Source: JAAYJT01 sp037446395
GTDB lineage: Bacteria; Bacteroidota; Bacteroidia; Bacteroidales; JAAYJT01
DNA: 64,000 nucleotides
Assembly (NCBI GenBank): GCA_037446395.1
Contig: JBBIIP010000003.1
Coordinates: 62,001 to 126,000, forward strand
Direction: 5' to 3'
In this document: one piece after another, positions 1-9,260 of the stretch
Numbering within the stretch: the stretch's first letter is position 1
How the letters are laid out: every line of letters begins with the position of its first letter
Position numbers and translations under genes: made by a program
Notes under the pieces: model-generated
What the model saw: only the letters and a program-made list of their open reading frames with translations
What the model was told of the DNA's origin: nothing
Database searches by the model: none

Positions 1-1443
1 TTTTTTTTCAATGTGATGGTCATTGCAAGTGTTTCGTTGGCTTTCATTAAAATTGCCGGGGTAATGTTGGGGCTGCAGCCAGCGCCTGCGCTGATTATTG
101 CATCGGTGGTTGTGGTCTTTTATGCCAGCCTGGGAGGATTGAAATCCATCCTTTGGACTGACCTTTTTCAGTTTAGTTTTGCTATGTTTGGGGCAGTTAT
201 TGCAGCTGTTTATGTAGCCCAATCGCCTGAAATCGGAGGATTATCAAACCTTTTAAGCCATCCTAACGTAATTGGCAAGCTGAGCATCCTACCCAATGTT
301 TCTAATCCGGAATTATTTTTAAGCATCTTTCTAATTCCTATTGCTGTACAATGGTGGGCGGCCTGGTATCCAGGAGCTGAACCTGGTGGAGGCGGTTATG
401 TTGCCCAACGCATGCTCTCGGCAAAAAACGAAAATCACGCGGTGGGCGCCACATTGCTCTTCAACTTTTTCCATTATGCATTGCGTCCCTGGCCATGGAT
501 TATCGTCGGATTGGCTTCCCTTATTGTTTTTCCGGATATACAATCATTGATCAATGCCTTTCCGGAAATACCGACACAATACATAAAAAATGACTTTGCA
601 TATCCCGCGATGCTGCGGGAATTTCTCCCCACAGGACTACTTGGGCTGGTTGTGGCCTCGCTGATTGCAGCATTCATGTCAACAGTAGCTTCACAACTGA
701 ACTGGGGTTCGTCGTATTTGGTAAACGATTTTTATGGCCGTTTTGTGAATAAGTCTGCCTCTGAAAAACAAAAAGTTGCAGCCGGAAGAATTTCAACCGT
801 TACCTTGATGGTGTTTTCGGTGCTCCTGGCACTTATTTTAAAAAACGCCCTCCAAGCATTCCAATACATGCTGATGATCGGAGCAGGTACAGGATTAATT
901 TATATTCTTCGCTGGTTTTGGTGGCGCATCAATGCCTGGTCGGAATTATCGGCCATGTTTGCCGCGGGAATTTTCTCTCTCACATTCATCATGATCGAAA
1001 ACTTCTGGTTGACCCGTGTGGATGACAAAGTGCGAGTACTTGGACTCATCACTACCATCGGTTACTGGAATATTATAAAATTTGTTAGTGTAGTTTTCTT
1101 AACCACAATCTCCTGGCTCACCGTTACCTTTCTCACCCAACCGGTGAATGACAAAACCTTACATAACTTTTACCGGAAAATCAGGCCAGGCGGGCCCGGA
1201 TGGAAAACCGTAGTACAAAAAGCTGCTGCCCAAAATATCGTTCTGGAGAAAGAGCAAGACCTTCGATGGGATGTGCCTACCGGAATTCTTTGCATGATCT
1301 GGGGATGCCTTATTATTTATGGAACCCTATTTACTATCGGTAATCTGCTGTATGGAAAATTTGATATTGCACTGCTCTTTACAGCCATGGCAGTGGTTGG
1401 AATGATACTGCTGAAAAAATCCTGGAGAAAATTAAGATCATAA
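1..1443 (+). CDS. Sodium/solute symporter (SSS family), 5'-truncated by window edge
   Basis: The frame is open from the first base, so the real start lies outside the window and the GTG at 13 is only the first possible internal start. About 480 residues are visible, mostly hydrophobic membrane segments of the LeuT-like SSS fold. A glycine-rich stretch ending in YVAQRML and a following aromatic segment (ALRPWPW) match the core of Na+/sugar-type symporters. It probably imports a sugar or organic solute with Na+ through the inner membrane; the substrate cannot be read from sequence. The C-terminal part has two further hydrophobic segments after a charged loop, typical of the longer members found in Bacteroidota. 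It runs toward the oppositely oriented DUF2461 gene. Confidence 0.85.
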   Translation, partial: FFFNVMVIASVSLAFIKIAGVMLGLQPAPALIIASVVVVFYASLGGLKSILWTDLFQFSFAMFGAVIAAVYVAQSPEIGGLSNLLSHPNVIGKLSILPNVSNPELFLSIFLIPIAVQWWAAWYPGAEPGGGGYVAQRMLSAKNENHAVGATLLFNFFHYALRPWPWIIVGLASLIVFPDIQSLINAFPEIPTQYIKNDFAYPAMLREFLPTGLLGLVVASLIAAFMSTVASQLNWGSSYLVNDFYGRFVNKSASEKQKVAAGRISTVTLMVFSVLLALILKNALQAFQYMLMIGAGTGLIYILRWFWWRINAWSELSAMFAAGIFSLTFIMIENFWLTRVDDKVRVLGLITTIGYWNIIKFVSVVFLTTISWLTVTFLTQPVNDKTLHNFYRKIRPGGPGWKTVVQKAAAQNIVLEKEQDLRWDVPTGILCMIWGCLIIYGTLFTIGNLLYGKFDIALLFTAMAVVGMILLKKSWRKLRS

Positions 1444-1508
1444 TAAAGCCAGGTTTGCTAAATATACATTTGTAAAAAGGCCTTCCTGAAGCAATATCAG
1501 AAATCCTT

Positions 1509-2168
1509 TTAGGCTGTTGCCCGGCGCAAAAAGCTGATCAGCGGATGCATGGCACGGAAGGCTGAAATAAGATATTTATTCAAGTCTGTCCCGTGTAAAA
1601 CTTCATCAGGCAGGGTCCTCGACACAGTGTATGAGCGGTATTTCAATAAATCAACATGCTGATAATCTGCCGGATATCCCTTAGCTGGACGCATGAGTTT
1701 GCTTTCATGATCGAGTCCGGGAAAAAAGTTTGTGAGCTCAGGGTGATTGATAATTGAAATAAAATTCTCAACGTTAAAGTAAATTTCATCCCTGACCGCC
1801 TTCAATTGATTTGGCGGTGGCATATATAACCCGCCAGCCACCATAGAGCGCCCAGGTTCGAAATGAATGTAATAACCAGGATGGCTTCCTTTAATTCCTG
1901 TGTGAGAAATAAATGCTCCGATATTTGTTTTATACGGCGACTTGTCGGTCGAGAACCTCACATCCCGATAGATCCTGAAAAGACAATCCAAAGGACGAAT
2001 GCCATGTATATCAGGATCAAAGTCAGAGATTTGCGGAATCAGAACTGCAAGGAATCCGGCCATATCGCTTTTGATGGCTTCATAGGTGGTCTTGTTTTCA
2101 CTAAACCACTCACGGTTATTGTTGTCGGATAAGCTGCTGAGAAACCCGAGGGCTCGATAGGTGTCCAT
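1509..2168 (-). CDS. DUF2461 / TIGR02453 family protein
   Basis: A 219-residue protein with the layout of the DUF2461 family: an N-terminal FLSSLSDNNNREWF motif, an RIYRDVRFSTDKSPYKTN core, and a PGYYIHFEPG segment followed by a GLYMPPP turn. The family is widespread and its molecular function is not established; members are soluble and usually single genes. The ATG at 2168 fits the family start, since the conserved FL..L motif comes within ten residues. Its 3' end faces the symporter gene. No promoter box was recognised upstream. Family assignment is confident, function unknown. Confidence 0.85.
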   Translation of the reverse strand: MDTYRALGFLSSLSDNNNREWFSENKTTYEAIKSDMAGFLAVLIPQISDFDPDIHGIRPLDCLFRIYRDVRFSTDKSPYKTNIGAFISHTGIKGSHPGYYIHFEPGRSMVAGGLYMPPPNQLKAVRDEIYFNVENFISIINHPELTNFFPGLDHESKLMRPAKGYPADYQHVDLLKYRSYTVSRTLPDEVLHGTDLNKYLISAFRAMHPLISFLRRATA

Positions 2169-2235
2169 AGTTTTGATATTTTATTGGATTTAAAAGTAAA
2201 TCGCTTGAAAGTTTATTTATCTTAGTTGCAAAATT

Positions 2236-3084
2236 ATGATAATGCAATCAAACTGGTTACGTTTTTGGATTTACGCCTGTCTTTTGCTTGGGGTACTGTT
2301 GTTTTTTTCACAATTGGCAGGCGCTCAAACCGGGAACAATCCTACAGGGTCGCGGCAGGCAGCCCTTGGGGGGTCTTCATTGGTCCTGGCCGATGTGTGG
2401 GCTTCATTTAATAACCCTGCCCGCCTTGCAAACCTCACCGGAATAAGTGTTGGCTTAAATTACGAGAATCGTTTTATGCTGAAAGACCTCGGATTTAACA
2501 GCATTGCGGCTGCTTTCCCTGTCCGCCCGGGTGTTTTGGCCTTGGCCGTGAGGCAGTTTGGGGGGCAGTTTTATAACGAAACCTTTGCGGGAATCGCATT
2601 TGGAAGAAAATTTGGCAGCAGATTTACTGCCGGAGTGCGGTTAGACGGTTATCACATACGCCTTGCCGAAAATTATGGCAGCCGAACTGTAGTTTCATTT
2701 GCTGCTGGATTTAGTGCCTCCCTCAACAGCAACCTTGAGTTTGGCGCTGCATTGTTTAATCCTTTGAAAGTCAATGCTGCCAAAGACTACGATGAAACAT
2801 TGCCTTCGGTGTTCCGTGCAGGGTTGGCTTACAAAATTGACCAAGACCTTGTAGTATTGCTTGAGGCAGAAAAAGATATACGCTATAAGCCCACATTGCG
2901 AAGCGGAATCGAATACAGAGTGATTGATATATTCGCTCTGCGGGGAGGGATTGCCACCAACCCATCTTCGCTTTCATTTGGCTTTGGATTATTTCTGGGC
3001 AGATTTACACTCGATGTCTCAACCGTAAAACATGAGATACTTGGATACTCACCAAATGTGGCCATTATTTGGGAGGCAAAATAA
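2236..3084 (+). CDS. PorV/PorQ-like outer-membrane beta-barrel protein
   Basis: A 282-residue protein with a hydrophobic signal peptide ending around AGA-Q (about residues 28-31), then the sequence SRQAALGGSSLVLAD and FNNPA. This 'all-alpha-turn then NPA' entry is typical of PorV/PorQ-type and related barrels of Bacteroidota. The remainder alternates short amphipathic strands rich in Gly and aromatics (for example GFGLFLGRFTLD near the end), as expected for an outer-membrane barrel. A second ATG two codons in is an alternative start. The next gene begins 16 bp downstream, so the two are probably co-transcribed. PorV and PorQ belong to the type IX secretion system, but the resemblance here is only general and no other por gene is in the window. 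Confidence 0.65.
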   Translation: MIMQSNWLRFWIYACLLLGVLLFFSQLAGAQTGNNPTGSRQAALGGSSLVLADVWASFNNPARLANLTGISVGLNYENRFMLKDLGFNSIAAAFPVRPGVLALAVRQFGGQFYNETFAGIAFGRKFGSRFTAGVRLDGYHIRLAENYGSRTVVSFAAGFSASLNSNLEFGAALFNPLKVNAAKDYDETLPSVFRAGLAYKIDQDLVVLLEAEKDIRYKPTLRSGIEYRVIDIFALRGGIATNPSSLSFGFGLFLGRFTLDVSTVKHEILGYSPNVAIIWEAK

Positions 3085-3100
3085 TTTTCGGGAATTTGCC

Positions 3101-5230
3101 ATGAAAAATATGAAACCGGAAATTTTCATTACATGGAATGTTGCATTACGCAACCTTTTCCTAATTACCCTGCTCTTTTTGCTTACCCCTGCCTATGTAC
3201 TGGCCCAGGATCCGATAATTACACCCGGCGAAACTCCTATCATCCAGGAAGCCATCGAGCAACAAGCCGAAAATCAGGAAGAAGAAAGTGACTATACCGA
3301 CCTGATCGCAGAATTGGAGCATTTGACTTATAATCCTATCAAAATAAACAATGCCACTTTCGATGAAATCAAACAGCTCTTCTTCCTGAACGACATACAA
3401 ATTACCAACCTGCTCGAGTATAGAAATACTTTTGGCGAAATTCTCACGCTCTATGAGCTGGCTTATATTGATGGCTTTGACAGAGAGGTGATTGAATTAA
3501 TTGCGCCGTTTATAACATTTAGTAAAGATGGAACAGGACAGCGGCTCAATGCAAAGCAACTTTTTAGGTATGGCAAAAACCAGTTATTTATAAGAAGCCA
3601 GCGATTGCTTGAAACGCAGAAAGGATATTTGCCTATCGAAGATTCTTTGCTGGCTGCCAATCCTGGGTTGCGTTATCCAGGGAACCCTTTCAGGCTTTAC
3701 ACACGTTATGCATTCAACTACCGCAACCGGATCAGGTGGGGAATCACAGCCGAGAAAGATCCAGGGGAAGAGTTTTTCAAAGGCTCAGCTAAAAATGGCT
3801 TTGATTTTTATAGTGCATTTTTCTATTTGAGGGGAGACAAATGGCTAAGAGATATCGTTGTTGGGGATTATCACCTACAATTCGGTCAGGGATTGACATT
3901 GTGGACTACACCCACATTCGGCAAGACGGTTGATGTGTCAATGGCACGCAAAATTTCGCGTGGAGTCAGGCCAAGCAGTTCGGTGAATGAGAATCAATTC
4001 CTGCGCGGTGCCGCGGCGACTTTTGGATATAATCGCTTCACAATAACCACTTTCGTTTCCCACAAGAAACTGGATGCAACCATTCGCCTCACCGATACCG
4101 CGTCAAATAAACCGTTGGTTGTGAGCACCCTGCAAACCTCCGGCTATCATCGCACTCCCAGCGAATTAGCTAACCGTCGCTCGTTATCCGAAACCATATT
4201 TGGAGGCAGGGCTCAGCTTATCGGGTCACGATACCAGGTTGGAACAACATTCTATCGCTTGGAATACGATGCCATGTTGCAGCCAATGCCTCAACTATAT
4301 AACCAGTTCTATTTTAGCGGAAAAGCAAACCATGTGGCAGGTGCCGATTTTCTTTATCTTTTCAGAAAGGGGCAACTTTTTGGAGAAATTTCACGCAGTG
4401 CATCCGGCGGAACAGGCATTGTTGCAGGCACAACTTTTTCTCCGGCAACCCGGCTCATGATGAGTGCAATATACCGGAAATTCGACAAAAATTTCCAAAA
4501 TTATTATGCAGCACCCTTTTCTGAATCGGGGCTTGGCAGTGGAGAGGAAGGACTATACATCGGAATGTTGTTCTACGTTTCCCCAAGTGTAACCCTAAGG
4601 GGCTATACTGATATGTTTCAGTTTAGGTGGCTTCGATATCGGGTAAATGCTCCTTCGAGAGGAAGAGAGTACCTGGGAGAACTCAGCTATCGTATTTCGC
4701 GGCAAGCAGAAGTGAATGTACGTTATCGGTTCAAGCAGCGCGAAGGAAGCATAACCAGCAACGACTTCATCACACAGCTCAGACCATACGAACGTCAGAA
4801 CCTGAGAGTACATTTTCAATACCAGGCCTTCCGGACTATTACCCTGAGAAATCGTGTTGAGTGGACTTTGAATACTTCCGAGGAATACAGCAGGAAGCAA
4901 GGCTATATGATGTATCAGGATGTAATCTGGAAACCCTCTACAAAGTGGGCATACTCTGCCCGATTTGCATTGTTTGACACCGACACCTATGACGAGCGTA
5001 TTTATGCCTATGAAAACGATGTGCTTTATGCTTTCAGCGTGCCCGCCTACTACTATAAAGGCAGCCGTGTATATTTGCTGATTCGATGGCAGGCCATGCA
5101 AAACCTCGATTTTTGGCTGAAAGCAAGCCAGACCTGGTATTCCAACACAAAAGTAATTGGCAGCGGGTTGGATGAAATTGCAGGAAATACGCGCAGTGAA
5201 ATAAAGCTGCAACTGCGCTATAAGTTCTGA
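3101..5230 (+). CDS. Secreted helix-hairpin-helix protein with predicted C-terminal barrel
   Basis: The frame is open back to 3032, but the ATG at 3101 is preferred because it clears the upstream stop and puts a signal peptide (LLFLLTPAYVLAQ) at the N-terminus; this gives 709 residues. After a Glu-rich linker come one or two helix-hairpin-helix units of ComEA type (PIKINNATFDEIKQL, then LLEYRNTFGEILTLYEL). The following 550 residues are strand-rich with many aromatic and Arg/Tyr positions (RYRFKQREG, LRYKF at the C-terminus). The terminal aromatic residue suggests an outer-membrane barrel. Helix-hairpin-helix domains often bind DNA, so a surface barrel carrying them is notable. The adjacent upstream barrel gene suggests a two-protein envelope unit. 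Function is not known. Confidence 0.75.
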   Translation: MKNMKPEIFITWNVALRNLFLITLLFLLTPAYVLAQDPIITPGETPIIQEAIEQQAENQEEESDYTDLIAELEHLTYNPIKINNATFDEIKQLFFLNDIQITNLLEYRNTFGEILTLYELAYIDGFDREVIELIAPFITFSKDGTGQRLNAKQLFRYGKNQLFIRSQRLLETQKGYLPIEDSLLAANPGLRYPGNPFRLYTRYAFNYRNRIRWGITAEKDPGEEFFKGSAKNGFDFYSAFFYLRGDKWLRDIVVGDYHLQFGQGLTLWTTPTFGKTVDVSMARKISRGVRPSSSVNENQFLRGAAATFGYNRFTITTFVSHKKLDATIRLTDTASNKPLVVSTLQTSGYHRTPSELANRRSLSETIFGGRAQLIGSRYQVGTTFYRLEYDAMLQPMPQLYNQFYFSGKANHVAGADFLYLFRKGQLFGEISRSASGGTGIVAGTTFSPATRLMMSAIYRKFDKNFQNYYAAPFSESGLGSGEEGLYIGMLFYVSPSVTLRGYTDMFQFRWLRYRVNAPSRGREYLGELSYRISRQAEVNVRYRFKQREGSITSNDFITQLRPYERQNLRVHFQYQAFRTITLRNRVEWTLNTSEEYSRKQGYMMYQDVIWKPSTKWAYSARFALFDTDTYDERIYAYENDVLYAFSVPAYYYKGSRVYLLIRWQAMQNLDFWLKASQTWYSNTKVIGSGLDEIAGNTRSEIKLQLRYKF

Positions 5231-5292
5231 TTTCTATTCCACCCTGTGCATGTGAATTAGCCGCTTGGTCTGCTAGGTTCCAGTTTGTTCAA

Positions 5293-6954
5293 TTAACTCT
5301 CAATAGTATAGAGGAATCGCTTGATACTCTTTTTAGGAGTTTTTTCAAATTCTTCGGGGTGTAGTTGCATTCCCGAGAGGTTCATGAAATTTGGCAGCTC
5401 TTTGTTGATGGCCTTGCGGTAATTCTCGAGAATCTTCATCAGATCTTCTTCTGATACCTGGTGTTTCTGCATGGCTTCTTTGTCGGGTACAATTAATGCG
5501 ATCAGTTTATGATTTTTATCCACAACCAGCGATTCGAGGATATAATCAAGGTTATTTAGCCTGGCTTCGATCTCTTCAGGAAAAATATTCTGCCCTGATG
5601 GGCCAAGGATAATACTTTTACTACGGCCTTTGATAAAAATATAGTTGTCCTTGTCAATATGTCCCAGATCGCCTGTGTGCAGCCATCCTTCACCATCAAT
5701 TGCAGCCATTGTGGCGGATTCGTTTTTGTAATATCCCTGCATAACATTTTCGCCCCTGACAAGAATTTCGCCCTGCATGGTATAAGGGTCGGCCGAGTCA
5801 ATCGTAACTTCCATAGTATCAACAATTTTTCCGGCAGAACCCAATTTGGCTTTATCCCAATTTGCATAGCTGATCAGAGGGCCGCATTCGGTCATGCCAT
5901 AACCAATCGAGAAAGGAAATCTAATTTTCTTAAAAAAGGTTTCTACTTCGGGATTCAGGGCTGCTCCGCCAATGACTACCTCATGAAAATTCCCGCCAAA
6001 TGAGGCAACGAGTTTTTTGCGGATTTTTTTGTGAATCACATTCCTCAGGCCTGGAGTCTTCAAAATAACCTTCATGACAGGTTTATGAATTACAGGCAGG
6101 ATTTGCTTCTTATAAATTTTTTCAATAACCAGAGGAACCGAAAGGACCAGTCTTGGCCTTACTTCTTTGAAGGCTTGCAATATCACAGCCGGTGCGGGTA
6201 CTTTTGTCAGAAAGGTTACATGGCATCCCAACGTAAAAGGCCATAAAAATTCGAACGCACATCCATAGGCGTGGGCAAGCGGAAGAAAAGAAACGATGGA
6301 ATCGCCTGGTTTCAGCGGCATGTTATTATTCGCATACACAACATTGGCTATCAAGCTATTATGAGTAAGCATCACTCCCTTGGTGTTGCCGGTAGTGCCC
6401 GAAGTGTAACTAATTACTGCCAATCGGCTATTTTCAACAGTTGGAAAATTAATTGTCGCGGGTTTAATACCACCGGGATATTTTCTATCCATTAATTGAT
6501 CCGCTTTGTTTACCAGGTCTTTCAATTTCTGATTTGGCCCGGAGGACAACAACGCAAAGTTTGTTAATGAGACTGACGCCCTTATCAATGGAAATTCTTT
6601 CTCATCCAATGCCTCAAAAAGATTGTCGGCTGCCAGCAGAAATACCGACTCCGAGTGCTTTAAAATGTGGTGAACATCTTTGGGTTTAAAATCAGGCAGG
6701 ATGGGCACAATCACAGCACCGTAGGTGATGGCCGCCAAATATCCTATTCCCCAATGGGAAGAGTTGCGCCCAAGCAACCCGATTTTTTCGCCCGGTTTGA
6801 TTTCGGCCACCTCGAATATTGCATGAAGCTGAAGGATTTTGTGTGCCACTTCTGAATATTTTAAGCTATCGCCTTTATAATCTGTCATGGCATTTATATC
6901 CCAATTTTTTAGGATGCTTTGCTGAATAAACTGAACCAGGTTTTCTTTCATCAT
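5293..6954 (-). CDS. AMP-dependent acyl-activating enzyme (acyl-CoA/ACP synthetase)
   Basis: A 553-residue ANL-superfamily ligase. The P-loop-like adenylation motif YTSGTTGNTKGVML is present, as are the A5-type motif GYGMTECGPLIS and the hinge-region GWLHTGDLG followed by IFIKGRSK. It should adenylate a fatty or other carboxylic acid and transfer it to CoA or a carrier protein. It differs from the two fadD-like genes at 31-35 kb by a shorter C-terminal domain and a distinct N-terminus, so its substrate may differ. Two ATGs are adjacent at the start (MMKEN). A TATATTTG box 73 bp upstream is a plausible promoter. The gene stands alone between convergent and divergent neighbours. Confidence 0.85.
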   Translation of the reverse strand: MMKENLVQFIQQSILKNWDINAMTDYKGDSLKYSEVAHKILQLHAIFEVAEIKPGEKIGLLGRNSSHWGIGYLAAITYGAVIVPILPDFKPKDVHHILKHSESVFLLAADNLFEALDEKEFPLIRASVSLTNFALLSSGPNQKLKDLVNKADQLMDRKYPGGIKPATINFPTVENSRLAVISYTSGTTGNTKGVMLTHNSLIANVVYANNNMPLKPGDSIVSFLPLAHAYGCAFEFLWPFTLGCHVTFLTKVPAPAVILQAFKEVRPRLVLSVPLVIEKIYKKQILPVIHKPVMKVILKTPGLRNVIHKKIRKKLVASFGGNFHEVVIGGAALNPEVETFFKKIRFPFSIGYGMTECGPLISYANWDKAKLGSAGKIVDTMEVTIDSADPYTMQGEILVRGENVMQGYYKNESATMAAIDGEGWLHTGDLGHIDKDNYIFIKGRSKSIILGPSGQNIFPEEIEARLNNLDYILESLVVDKNHKLIALIVPDKEAMQKHQVSEEDLMKILENYRKAINKELPNFMNLSGMQLHPEEFEKTPKKSIKRFLYTIES

Positions 6955-7027
6955 GGCTTTAATGGTTTTATTATTGATGGTACTTGATTTTTAAAAATAC
7001 TTGAATATTGTGTTTTAAAAAACCTCG

Positions 7028-7035
7028 CAAATATA
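7028..7035 (-). promoter_or_regulatory. Putative -7 box (TATATTTG) for the acyl-activating enzyme gene
   Basis: The minus strand reads TATATTTG, an exact TAnnTTTG match to the Bacteroidota primary-sigma -7 element, 73 bp before the ligase start. No TTTG was found at the ideal -33 distance. The surrounding 288-bp divergent spacer is very AT-rich and otherwise shows only this box and the one facing the peptide transporter. Confidence 0.45.
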
Positions 7036-7184
7036 ATGTTTCTGAGGAAATATAAAAATGCAAATTTTGTCCAATATATCAATATTTGATTTGATATTAC
7101 AATATTTATCTTGTTCAAAAAATCTTATAGTAGAAAAATGATCACTCAACCACATGATGTTGTGTTGCATTTAATTTTTTTTTT

Positions 7185-7192
7185 TAGGTTTG
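7185..7192 (+). promoter_or_regulatory. Putative -7 box (TAGGTTTG) for the POT transporter gene
   Basis: TAGGTTTG fits TAnnTTTG. TTG triplets lie 17 and 22 bp upstream, either side of the usual spacing. A run of eleven T residues fills the spacer. The predicted transcript start would leave a leader of about 45 nt. Confidence 0.5.
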
Positions 7193-7242
7193 TGCTTTAT
7201 TTAGCCATTAACCATACAAATCACTATTAAAATCAACAAATT

Positions 7243-9081
7243 ATGTTTAAAAACCATCCCAAAGGGCTTTTAGTGGCCTTCTTCACAAACATGGGTGAGC
7301 GTTTTGGTTTCTACACCATGATGGCCATCCTCGTAATGTTTCTACAAGCCCGTTATGGCCTGAATGCCGACGCGGCAGGCAGTATCTACTCGTGGTTTTA
7401 TTTTGCCATTTACGCGTTAGCGTTGATCGGCGGTATGATTGCCGACTGGACAAAAAGGTACAAAACTGTTATAATGGCCGGTCAAATCATCATGTTCGGT
7501 GGATATGCCCTATTGGCTGTCCCCGGTTCAGAGTTGTGGGTTTCTGTATCTGCACTCATGATTATTGCCCTCGGAAATGGATTATTCAAAGGCAATCTGC
7601 AAGCTGTTGTGGGTCAAATGTATGACGACGAAAAGTACAAAAAACTCCGTGATAGTGCCTTCATGCTTTTCTACATGGGTATCAACATCGGAGCATTTTT
7701 TGCACCTTTTGTGGCAAAAGGAATTAAAGAATGGTGGCTGAAAACCAATGGCTATTTCGAAAATGCAAACCTGCCCCTGCTGAGCCATCAGTTTCAGAAT
7801 GGGACGTTAAAAGATGTAGAGCAATTTCAAACCCTGGCAAATGCCGCCATAGTTCCCGACGGAGGAAAATCGGCTGCTGACCTCACGCAATTTGCTTCAG
7901 ATTATATCAATGTATTCTCAACCGGCTTTAATTATGCCTTTGGTATTGCCGCTGCTGCCATGATTGCCTCGCTGCTGGTGTACCTTGCATTCATTAAGCT
8001 ACTTCCCTCCAAACACAAGCTGGTAGCTGCCAATAATAGCACACAGCCAGCAGCAAAACCAGCCCTTAATCTCGGGGCGAATCTTAAGTACATTATCATA
8101 TCGCTGGTGTTAATGGCAGTTGTAGCCGTGCTTTTCCATGTCGCTGACAATTACACTACTGTAAAGGATATTGATTACAAACTCGGGTTAGCAGTAGGTT
8201 TGTTTGTAGCTTTTGTTTCGTTGATATTCCAGGTTAGCACCAAAGAGGAAAAGCCTCGTGTTGTTGCGCTTACCCTGGTTTTCCTCGTAGTAATCTTTTT
8301 CTGGATGTCTTTCCACCAGAACGGTTTAACCCTTACCATGTTTGCCCGCGACTACACCAATCAGTTTGTCGGTCCATATACTAACTTGTTCTTTAATATT
8401 TGGTCAATCCTGGCAGTTATAGCCGCTATCGGAGGCTGTGCAATGGTATTCTTCACCAAGAAACTGGCCACGCGCATTGGGGGAGCCGGCGCTTTCTTGT
8501 TGTTCGGCTACCTGAGTTATTATTTTGCTTCCAACAACGCCGCTTCAAACCCCATCAGTCCTGAAGTATTCCAGTCCTTTAACCCACTCTTTATTGTTGC
8601 GCTAACCCCTCCGGTGATGGCAATCTTTGCGTGGCTTGGCCGTAAAGGGAAAGAACCTTCTTCGCCCAAAAAGATTGGCATTGGTATGATCATAGCTGCC
8701 TTCGGTTTTGTAGTGATCCTCATTGGTTCCATGGGCCTTGTATCACCAAAGGATATGGCCGGAGTTGCCGTTGAAGAAATCAATCGCGTTTCGCCATACT
8801 GGCTGATGAGCTCCTACCTCATTCTCACCATTGCCGAGCTTTTCTTAAGTCCTATTGGGCTATCTTTTGTAGCAAAAGTAGCTCCTCAACGTTTTCAGGG
8901 CCTTATGCAAGGTGGTTGGCTACTTGCTACTGCAATTGGCAATAAGTTTTTATTCGTCGGAAGTGTGTTATGGGGCAAAATTGAGCTGTATAATTTGTGG
9001 GGGATATTCATCATTTGCTGTATACTCGCCGCATTGTTCACCTTCTCCATCATGAAACGACTGGAGAGCGTTACAAAATAA
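7243..9081 (+). CDS. Proton-dependent oligopeptide transporter (POT/PTR2 family)
   Basis: A 612-residue MFS protein that begins with the POT signature GERFGFYTMMAIL inside the first transmembrane helix (the ExxERFxYY-type proton-coupling motif). A second family motif (GNGLFKGNLQ) follows helix 4. Twelve or more hydrophobic segments are visible, with additional hydrophobic stretches in the middle as in bacterial 14-helix members. It should import di- and tripeptides with protons across the inner membrane. Bacteroidota members are often annotated as peptide MFS transporters of similar length. The ATG is well placed directly before the conserved N-terminus. A strong hairpin lies 72 bp beyond the stop. 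Confidence 0.92.
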   Translation: MFKNHPKGLLVAFFTNMGERFGFYTMMAILVMFLQARYGLNADAAGSIYSWFYFAIYALALIGGMIADWTKRYKTVIMAGQIIMFGGYALLAVPGSELWVSVSALMIIALGNGLFKGNLQAVVGQMYDDEKYKKLRDSAFMLFYMGINIGAFFAPFVAKGIKEWWLKTNGYFENANLPLLSHQFQNGTLKDVEQFQTLANAAIVPDGGKSAADLTQFASDYINVFSTGFNYAFGIAAAAMIASLLVYLAFIKLLPSKHKLVAANNSTQPAAKPALNLGANLKYIIISLVLMAVVAVLFHVADNYTTVKDIDYKLGLAVGLFVAFVSLIFQVSTKEEKPRVVALTLVFLVVIFFWMSFHQNGLTLTMFARDYTNQFVGPYTNLFFNIWSILAVIAAIGGCAMVFFTKKLATRIGGAGAFLLFGYLSYYFASNNAASNPISPEVFQSFNPLFIVALTPPVMAIFAWLGRKGKEPSSPKKIGIGMIIAAFGFVVILIGSMGLVSPKDMAGVAVEEINRVSPYWLMSSYLILTIAELFLSPIGLSFVAKVAPQRFQGLMQGGWLLATAIGNKFLFVGSVLWGKIELYNLWGIFIICCILAALFTFSIMKRLESVTK

Positions 9082-9153
9082 CCTGAGCCAAACATCCGGA
9101 AAGCTCCTGGCTTTTAAGCCATTATTGCATATTGAACCATAATTGCAAAATTG

Positions 9154-9187
9154 AATCAGGCTGGTGGAAAATTTCATCAGCCTGATT
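9154..9187 (+). terminator. Long perfect hairpin after the POT gene
   Basis: AATCAGGCTG and CAGCCTGATT form a perfect 10-bp stem, and pairing continues inward with G-U wobbles to give about 15 bp closed by a very short loop. The sequence that follows is only moderately T-rich (GTTAATTA). It is most likely a terminator or mRNA 3'-end stabiliser for the transporter transcript, and its near symmetry could let it act on either strand. Confidence 0.55.
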
Positions 9188-9200
9188 GTTAATTAAGAGC

Positions 9201-9208
9201 TACTTTTG
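9201..9208 (+). promoter_or_regulatory. Putative -7 box (TACTTTTG) for the radical SAM gene
   Basis: An exact TAnnTTTG match 14 bp after the hairpin and 53 bp before the radical SAM start. No well-spaced -33 TTTG was found, because the hairpin occupies that position. Confidence 0.4.
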
Positions 9209-9260
9209 AGCAGAGAAAATTCATTCTTGTCGAAAATACATATTCTACACCCACACCATT

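Noticed and set aside
4595..5212. 205-residue minus-strand frame inside the helix-hairpin-helix gene
   Set aside because: It is antisense to a well-supported gene, its product resembles no known fold, and it has no promoter of its own.
2236..5230. Type IX secretion locus
   Set aside because: Only one barrel resembles PorV/PorQ in general; no PorK-N, SprA or C-terminal sorting-domain cargo is seen.
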